Shown: positions 57,588 to 64,000 of the stretch, in pieces
How the letters are laid out: every line of letters starts with the position of its first letter
Position numbering within the stretch: position 1 is the stretch's first letter
Assembly (NCBI GenBank): GCA_905250025.1
Contig: CAJNOJ010000377.1
Coordinates: 1 to 64,000, forward strand
Direction of reading: 5' to 3'
DNA from: Adineta ricciae
Taxonomy: Eukaryota; Rotifera; Eurotatoria; Adinetida; Adinetidae
Length of the DNA: 64,000 nucleotides
Notes under the pieces: generated by a model
Seen by the model: only the letters and a program-made list of their open reading frames with translations
Database searches by the model: none
Told to the model about the DNA's origin: nothing
Position numbers and translations under genes: made by a program

Positions 57588-58607
57588 TTTTTTACTTTTT
57601 GCTTAAAACTAAATCATAAGACAGGTGATGTAACTTTATCACATGTAGGTCCTAATGGAATTTATAATCATACAAAGATCAGTTATCAATTTGATAAACA
57701 TGAATTAGATCTAACGAAAATTAATTATATTCATGTTAGTGGCGGTCATCAAGATGTACCGATTCGTAATTTAACAATAAATCATGAACCTGTAGCAGGA
57801 TTAGAAAACTTGTGTGACCTAACGTTCAAAATTGATACTTCTGAATTATTCAAAGCTCAAGTAGCATCGCCGAGTTATATGCCATACGGTCATTATGCTG
57901 CTGATGGTGGCAACACTGAGCCTAAGAAAAACGCTCGTGATCAACGAAGAGAAAAACCATCGTCCTCAGCACCACATGAATCAAAATCAGCACCCAAAGA
58001 AAAACTGTCCTTGTTCACAAAACTAAAACATGCCATCTTTGGCTCGTCGAAAAAATCCGAAACAGCGTCGTCACAAAGCGCATCATCAAAACTACGTCCT
58101 TGTGCAGACTCAGTTTATTGTCTAAAGCAAAATGCTAGAGATCACATCTCTGAATACAGTCATCCATGTCGCTTTAATGAATTATGTCGAAATCCAGAGA
58201 ACGAACCTCATTTGACACATGCACATCATAAAGCTTCTCTTTGTTCAGACGATAAAGATTGTACTAGAAGAACAGATCCTATACACCGAGCTAAGTATCG
58301 TCATACAAATTTACCTGATTATCTCTATCCATGTCGATATCAAGAATCATGCAGAGAACAGTCAGATGAGCATCGAATAAAATTCTTTCATGGCGAGGAA
58401 TTGCCTTCAGTCAAAAGTAAAAGAGATTTGTTCATAGAGAATCGATAGAAAAGAATTTATGTTTTTTTTTCTTTAGAGAACAAGTCTCGAACAGCTGATA
58501 GAACAGCAAAATCGAAATTAACACCATGCAGATATGGTGCTGATTGTCGAATGATGAAGAAATCAGAACACTGTGCACAATATTCGCACCCTACTAATTC
58601 ATTTTAA
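57588..58607 (+). CDS. Second copy of PARG-PBZ gene, 3' part only
   Basis: Matches 21,655-22,677 with a few percent base differences. The frame runs to 58,417, splices to 58,477-58,607, and ends in the same final PBZ finger. The fingers at the C-terminus are all kept. The N-terminal RRM-like, PARG and first finger array are missing because the sequence starts at the N. Substitutions are frequent in the Ser/Lys-rich linker (for example S/A, K/S changes) and rarer in the fingers. Confidence 0.85.
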
Positions 58608-61600
58608 TTTGCTATTCATTTCTTTTTCGTTAATGTTTAAAAATATGAAGGAATTTATTTAGTACGATAAATATACAATTGAACGTAAAATCAAAATACG
58701 CACAAGAAAACTGTTTAGTGTTTACACTATCAAAGCAGAATCACATGGAGTTCGGGGCTAGAGATTCGTCGGGTTCTGAGGAACTGCAGGAGTCACGGAA
58801 TTTTGAAGTATGCTTTTCCTCTCGTCTAAACTGCCCACTTGCAGCTGATGACTCTCGAGCTAAAAATAAATCAGTCTATTATGAGTTCACGTTTCAGAAA
58901 CTGTAATACACATACGATAGAAATTGTTTACTGGTGGTTTCATCCATATATGACCAGCCGCGATGCCAACTCCTACCGCGATTAGGCCGATTCCTAAACA
59001 GTAACCTATCGTTCTAGCACCATCGCTGAGACTACTGGCACCATGGGTGATTCCATCTGCAATACTGTGTGCTGCATCTTTCACTCCCGATTCAACATGC
59101 AAAGTGTCAAGATTCACATTAAATTTCACTAAATAAAATCAAGATTGGTTTAATCTTGCGAGTAGAGATTAGATGTAATTTTCATATGAAAGCTTCGTAT
59201 CGGAAAAGACTTTGTCTGTGAGGAATAAGAGATACTAACTCAGAACAAAAATTTGGACAAAACAGTTGTTAGTTCCAAATCTTTACGTTAGAAATGCTTT
59301 ACCTCAACATCGATTATCATAATTATAGAATTTCCATTCATTCTAAGTTTTTCATCAGATTGATTACTGTCAATATTAACAAACCTATATTTCTGTAGAA
59401 TATGATTTAAAGATTTGGAATGCTTTCACATAATACCAGTACTGATATTAATATCGATGTTTGAGTATCGTTACGGATCTCTAGAAAGTATAACGAATTA
59501 CTAAAGGCACTTCTTGACTCTCACTTTTCGTTATACATCGCATGTACGGTAAGATTGTGTTATAGGAATTCTCCATTTAGTGTTGTTGGTAATACTCACT
59601 TTTTATTCAGTTCTTTCAAAAGACGTTTTGTATGGTTTGTTATCTGATTCTGAAAGAAGACAAAAAAACATTGGTTCTTTATGTTGTTTATTCTCTCGCA
59701 TTTCCACGTAACTCTGTAGCGCGTCTGAAATGAGAAAATCCTTTTCCCTCCAGGAATTATTGAAAAGCCATTTTCAATTATACTTTCTTTTAAAAAGTTC
59801 GCTCATTTACTCTAATAAATCTTATCCATCTTTGTGTCGAAATTCTTAGGCTGTTCATTCGATACTACCGAGTTTATATGATTATAAAGATGAGAGAATA
59901 TAATGATTGATCGAAAGTTTGAACAAACTTTGTGGTGGTCACTGAGAGTCGCTCATTAAAATCATACGGAATATAAATAATAAATATGTTATTCACTAAA
60001 ACCGTACTGAGAATTGTAGTTATAATAATTGATATTTAGATCTATTTACGATTTTTTTCTACGATTGATTTCACTGGAGATAAGTTCTGGACAAAAGTCT
60101 TCTTGAAAAAGAGAAATCTAAACTTATTCATCGATATGCCAATATGGCGCAATGGTCTGAGTAAGTAGACTTGCAATTGAAAGGTCTTATGTTCTAGTCT
60201 CACTCGTCGAACAGTTCAAACATAAGTATAAAAATCAAATGGACTCTCTATTCAGCGTGGTGGAAGAGATGACGATGAAAGCTGCTGGAGTAGGATACTT
60301 TTGTGGAAAAAGAACGAAACGTGTTCGTGCGGCTATACATAGGCCTTTGAAAGACCAACGGTTGGCCAAAACGTCAGCTCGAAAGCAGCAGACATTCATT
60401 AAGAAAAGACCAAAATATGTTGTGGATACCGTTAAAGAAATACAAAGCATACAACAATGAAAAGGGAAAACCATTCTTACGTGTCGGGAATTTTCCGACG
60501 TTGTTTTTCCCTCTTTTATATAGGAATTTGTTGAGTAAGAATAGATTGCATTCATCATTTTTTACAAAGAGAACGAGGAAAAAATTGTAGTGAAGCGAGA
60601 GAATATTCTGTTTCTCAGTTTTCTCGACAAATATTATTTTTTCTTCAGAGAGTATTGTTTTTAATATGAGTTCCTAAGTAATATAGATGTGCTTCTATTC
60701 TAAACTGAAAACATAAAAGATTTTGGACAAATATTCCCATATGAAACCATTATTTAAAAAGAACTCTCAAGGCTTCACACAAAACCTTCTTGGAACATCA
60801 GATCAAATGATTTTGTATAAGAGATTCGTCAGAAACCGCACTGAACCCTTTGAAATTCATACATCTACGTGTGTAAATAGATTAATCAACAATCATGACT
60901 TCACTTTCCTCGCTTGAGATCATTTCAAATTTGAGATGTGTCTATAAATGAATTCGGGAATACTTTATACGTTGGACCACCGATAATGCTCAAATGAAAG
61001 AAATGGATGGAGCTGAGCAGATTGCTTGAAAATCATTGATAGCAACTGTGTCTGTATCGACACAAAAAATAGACAAATCTGGAATATTAACATATTCTGG
61101 TTTAGATCATTGCAAATCGTGGTAGAGCATAAAAGGAGTGAATGCTTGCTGGGGAAATTGCGTTAAATGTACGATGAGATCTTTTCAGATGCAGTTGTAT
61201 CATCATCATTGCTATAAATGTGATGGCATGTATTCTCGTGTATATGTGTCTCATCGAAAACTAGCAGTAAGATGAGAATCATCGTTCAATGGAAATGGAT
61301 CTATTCTGAAGGCTGATATGAAACCGAGAAAAGAAAAGATGTCGTAATTTGGCTAAATAAATCTATCATTGATTGTTATTGAAATATGGAAAAGTTACAG
61401 ATAGAGGCAACGCACTTGTATAGAAAGATTTGATCGTCAATTTCTGTTTTAAATAGAAAAAGTTCTTTCAATCGAACACTCTGAGCTGCATCGATGATGC
61501 ATACATCTTATATTTCACTTGATGCTTGCTAGCAGTGATTGATATTCATCATGTGAAACAGCCCGTATACCTTCTCGCGCTCTGCCATTCTGTCAGAACT

Positions 61601-61709
61601 TTAATAAATCACAATATTATGTGAACAAAGACAGATGACATTTTTATAGGAGAAAAGAAAAGAAATGTTATCTTTTATTCACTGATTTTTATTACACATG
61701 TCATACAGC
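58608..61709. other. Second copy of the PARG-GH5 spacer
   Basis: Corresponds to 22,678-25,517. Includes the small minus frame 58,887-59,129 (80 codons), the tRNA-like sequence (about 60,138-60,203) and the basic frame 60,239-60,460. Carries two insertions relative to copy 1. No further gene. Confidence 0.6.
58887..59129 (-). CDS. Second copy of small glycine-rich membrane protein, hypothetical
   Basis: Open like its counterpart at 22,958-23,200, with the transmembrane segment TIGYCLGIGLIAVGVGIAAG. Five of nine differences are non-synonymous, so purifying selection is not evident. Confidence 0.38.
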   Translation of the reverse strand: MKFNVNLDTLHVESGVKDAAHSIADGITHGASSLSDGARTIGYCLGIGLIAVGVGIAAGHIWMKPPVNNFYRMCITVSET

Positions 61710-62683
61710 ATGATTTTCGTAAACGTATTCATAATCAAATTTCTCTTGTTCATTCTCTCGACAAAATGTGGGTCATCAATGCTGTGGTTGCATGTTGTGC
61801 GACCCAACTTGACAGAAGGTTTCCATTTCTGTCTTATTACTACAGAGCATATTTTCGAATTAATCTTGTAGGTCATTACGGCTATATTGCTGATGAATAC
61901 GAACGGCACGTTATATTACGCGGTGTAAATGTTGAAACCGAACAGAGAAATATTCCAGACGATCAAGATCGACCTATTGATCCTCTGTTGTACAAGGGGC
62001 AATGCCCGGTGAATAAAGTTGTCTACCAAGAACCACCGACATGCGGNAAATCAGAATGGTCCTGAACGTCCCAATCGTGTTCGAATCATCTCTCGCGTAC
62101 ATCCGCGAGGCGTCATCGGACAATTGAAACAATATTTTTATAACACAACAACATCGTCATTCTATATGACTGTCAACTGTATAAATCGAACATCGTTAGC
62201 ATTGAGTGATGAAACGCTGGTATACATTCCAAAACGATTGAATACATCAATTATTAACATAACAGGAGAAGCGAAATTGAAAACTGTGATGAATAACCCC
62301 GATGGAAGCCGATTGATCGTGATTAACCCAACATGTAATGGACGATATGATGTTTTTGTTGCAAATAGTACAAACGAAATCAATGAATTATATGAACAGA
62401 TCATCTCGAATGATTTTTCCAACGTTAAATTTATCGATCATCAAGCGACAAAGTCATCAAAAATACGAACATATGAATTATTTCAATTTTTACATTCAAC
62501 TGCTGTTAAAATCGGTCAAAGCTTCGCTGCTCGCTCATCCAAATCTACCAATAAAGTTTGTCTATCTGTTTATTTAAATTTTAACTTCTACCTTTGACTT
62601 TTATCTAGTTCAAGGCGCTTCAAAAGGCTGTGGAAATCAATACACGAAATTTTCAATTACAACTGAACCAGTTTCGTAATTAA
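61710..62683 (+). pseudogene. Second copy of GH5 gene, catalytic core missing at N 62,047
   Basis: Exon 1 61,710-61,818 and exon 2 from 61,872 match copy 1 up to EPPTCG. After the N at 62,047 the sequence resumes in the part of exon 6 after the catalytic domain (NQNGPERPNRV), then exon 7 62,609-62,683. The acid/base and nucleophile glutamates are absent. Because the break coincides with an N, this is probably an assembly gap of about 1.37 kb and not a true deletion; labelled broken as given. Confidence 0.7.
62047..62047. other. Single N: second assembly junction
   Basis: Joins copy-1 equivalents 25,853 and 27,224, skipping about 1,370 bases of the GH5 gene. Confidence 0.9.
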
Positions 62684-63376
62684 TCAGGAATTGTTTTTAA
62701 CTGGACTCGAACATTTGTTTAACATATGTCTGCGTTTAGTATCAACAAGTTTCGAAAGCGATATCATAGAGAATACCATCTTTGAAGTAACAACACTACT
62801 GATCGAGTTTCCAAGAATGTTAGATTTTCGGACTTTGTAAGTACGAATTCAAAAAGGATGTGAGTGTTAATCTGCACAAACAAACTGAAAATATCTTGAT
62901 ATCTCAATCATCGATCAACAGTGACATCTCGAAACACATTATGAAATTTTTCAAAAAAATACTCCAAGATATAGTTCAATAACAAACCATACGAAAATGA
63001 CTACAGTAGTACATATCGGAAACTAATTACTCTAATCATGTGTCAGTATAGTGGACGGTTTCTTTAGAAACCTGCATAGAGAACGTCACTACGGGATGAA
63101 GAAGATTGCTAAAATTATTCGAAAATCAGATGATTGATCTCTGGTTGTGTGAAAGTAGCTGTGATAAGCATTCATATTGGATTTATCAGAGGGTTGATAA
63201 AAGATGAACAAACGAAGAGAGAACACTGATACAAACGACCTTCATAGACTGGGCGTTGATTGTTTGATTTTGTTTGTATAAGACTTTTTTCTGTTCTCTC
63301 TAACTACTTATGACTATACATACCAAACGACACATTCTTTGTTAAAAATAATATAAAACATCTGGTGAGTTGAATC
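62684..63376. other. Second copy of the GH5/ankyrin-ART spacer
   Basis: Matches 27,856-28,547 with small indels. No gene. The TATA-like stretch before the ART start is conserved. Confidence 0.6.
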
Positions 63377-64000
63377 ATGAGTACCAGTGTACTGTACGAA
63401 GCATGTCGAACTGGTGATATTCAAACTGTAAAACAGTTACTTTCTGAATTATCAATACATGAAGTCAATCGAATTCAATTTAATGGCAGTACTTGTCTCC
63501 ACATTGCATCTAGCTGTAATCATCCTGAAATCGTGAAACTTCTACTCGATCATGGTGCTATGCGATCGACTCTTGACAAAGATGGACATACTGCAGTCGA
63601 TGTAGCCGCCTCGGAAGAGATTAAACAGCTTTTTCCTCGTGCATTTTCGAATACACAAGCACGACTTCAGGAGAACATTTCACCTGAGCAAACTTTCGAA
63701 TGGATCTCCGCTGAAACTGGGCAGTACGGCTGGTGGTACAAGAGTCGTATAGCGAACGATGACGTATCTCTTGCTGTTATTCGTATCATGGAAGATGCCA
63801 GATTTTCAGATGCTACCAATAAAGTTACAATGGAATATTTCCTTAATCAAGCACGAAAGACACAAGATCCGAAATGGTTAATACAAGCATATACAGCTGA
63901 GACAGGATTATATCAGATAATCAACAAAGCATTTGCGCAAACAGTGTCGAATAGAGAATATTTCGATGCGAAAAATGATTTTCGTGCATTTGCAGGTGTG
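63377..64000 (+). CDS. Second copy of ankyrin-ART gene, 5' part (runs off the window)
   Basis: 208 codons, open to the window end. Matches 28,548-29,171 with a few amino-acid changes (for example E to K in the first ankyrin repeat, and H to Y near the end). The ankyrin repeats and the EWISAE-GQYGWWYKSR linker are kept; the catalytic R, STS and E-x-E lie beyond the window. Confidence 0.85.
   Translation, partial: MSTSVLYEACRTGDIQTVKQLLSELSIHEVNRIQFNGSTCLHIASSCNHPEIVKLLLDHGAMRSTLDKDGHTAVDVAASEEIKQLFPRAFSNTQARLQENISPEQTFEWISAETGQYGWWYKSRIANDDVSLAVIRIMEDARFSDATNKVTMEYFLNQARKTQDPKWLIQAYTAETGLYQIINKAFAQTVSNREYFDAKNDFRAFAGV

Larger units (their letters stand above)
57588..64000 (+). repeat. Colinear second copy of 21,655-29,200
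   Basis: Gene order and spacers repeat in the same orientation: PARG-PBZ 3' end, small glycine-rich frame, tRNA-like element, basic frame, GH5, ankyrin-ART. Differences are scattered substitutions and small indels, with larger insertions at about 59,808-59,957 and about 61,245-61,365, and one missing segment at N 62,047 (copy 1 25,854-27,223). The level looks like alleles rather than old duplicates. Confidence 0.88.

Noticed and set aside
57477..58448. Long plus-strand frame starting MKFYVLDVELVVLVEVVELV and running into the PARG-PBZ 3' part
   Set aside because: It crosses the N at 57,587. The Val/Glu/Leu repeat is the antisense of the Ser/Thr linker of the minus-strand TSP1 gene, so the fusion is an assembly artefact.
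62019..62597. Plus-strand frame spanning N 62,047
   Set aside because: Joins the wrong frame of GH5 exon 2 to exon 6 across an assembly gap; it also reads through the last intron.
1..64000. CRISPR arrays, operons, bacterial terminators, IS elements
   Set aside because: None seen; intron structure and gene content are eukaryotic.

Overview
The window reads as nuclear DNA of a small metazoan, most likely a bdelloid rotifer (Adineta/Rotaria-like). It is AT-rich. Genes are split by very short introns (about 45-65 nt) with GT-AG and sometimes weak donors. Animal genes (polycystin, Slo/BK channel, eRF3, thrombospondin-repeat protein, membrane serine protease) alternate with genes of bacterial or fungal character (GT32 glycosyltransferase, RimL-type acetyltransferase, GH5 and GH28 hydrolases, microbial-type PARG domain, a decayed HSL-type esterase). 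No family was checked by a search; all calls come from reading motifs. Exon joins given below keep frame, and in several cases the summed CDS length divides by three.

Layout. 1-2.7 kb: 3' part of a polycystin-1/PKD-type channel gene. 3.3-6.3 kb: GT32 glycosyltransferase, zinc alcohol dehydrogenase (6 exons), GNAT acetyltransferase. 6.4-10.9 kb (minus): a complete 23-exon Slo/BK potassium channel whose classical Ca2+-sensing positions and one S4 arginine are replaced; a decayed copy of its first exon lies at 13.1-13.4 kb. 13.5-16.3 kb: 2H phosphoesterase and two unrecognised genes. 17.0-22.7 kb: a giant protein with RRM-like N-terminus, microbial-type PARG domain and 15 PBZ-like fingers. 25.5-27.9 kb: secreted GH5 (endoglycoceramidase-like). 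28.5-29.6 kb: ankyrin-ADP-ribosyltransferase (ART). 30.6-32.3 kb (minus): secreted M15-like protein and a RING protein. 32.9-35.3 kb: a TPR-E2(UBC)-WWE-ART fusion. 35.6-37.5 kb: eRF3. 37.7-38.2 kb: esterase pseudogene. 40.2-40.5 kb: fold-back repeat. 40.7-44.5 kb: GT8, secreted N-glycan-rich protein, GH28. 44.9-45.8 kb (minus): a U-box-Rab-like GTPase fusion. 47.2-52.1 kb (minus): two tandem ART-LRR genes flanking a cysteine-rich secreted peptide. 53.6-57.6 kb (minus): CSD-ZnF-KH RNA-binding protein, type II membrane serine protease, and the 3' end of a mucin-like/TSP1 protein. 57,588-64,000: a second, colinear, few-percent-divergent copy of 21.65-29.2 kb, bounded and internally broken by single N bases (57,587 and 62,047).

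Main theme. The window has an unusual concentration of ADP-ribose and ubiquitin signalling parts: four different ART genes plus one partial copy (writers), a PARG domain (eraser) on the same chain as PBZ fingers (readers), a WWE domain (reader) fused between an E2 and an ART, a U-box fused to a Rab-like GTPase, and a RING protein. I infer a lineage-specific intracellular signalling or defence repertoire. The E2-WWE-ART, PARG-PBZ and U-box-Rab architectures are the best candidates for something undescribed. The repeated block at the end is either allelic sequence scaffolded in tandem or a real intrachromosomal homologous block; the N joins prevent a decision from sequence alone.
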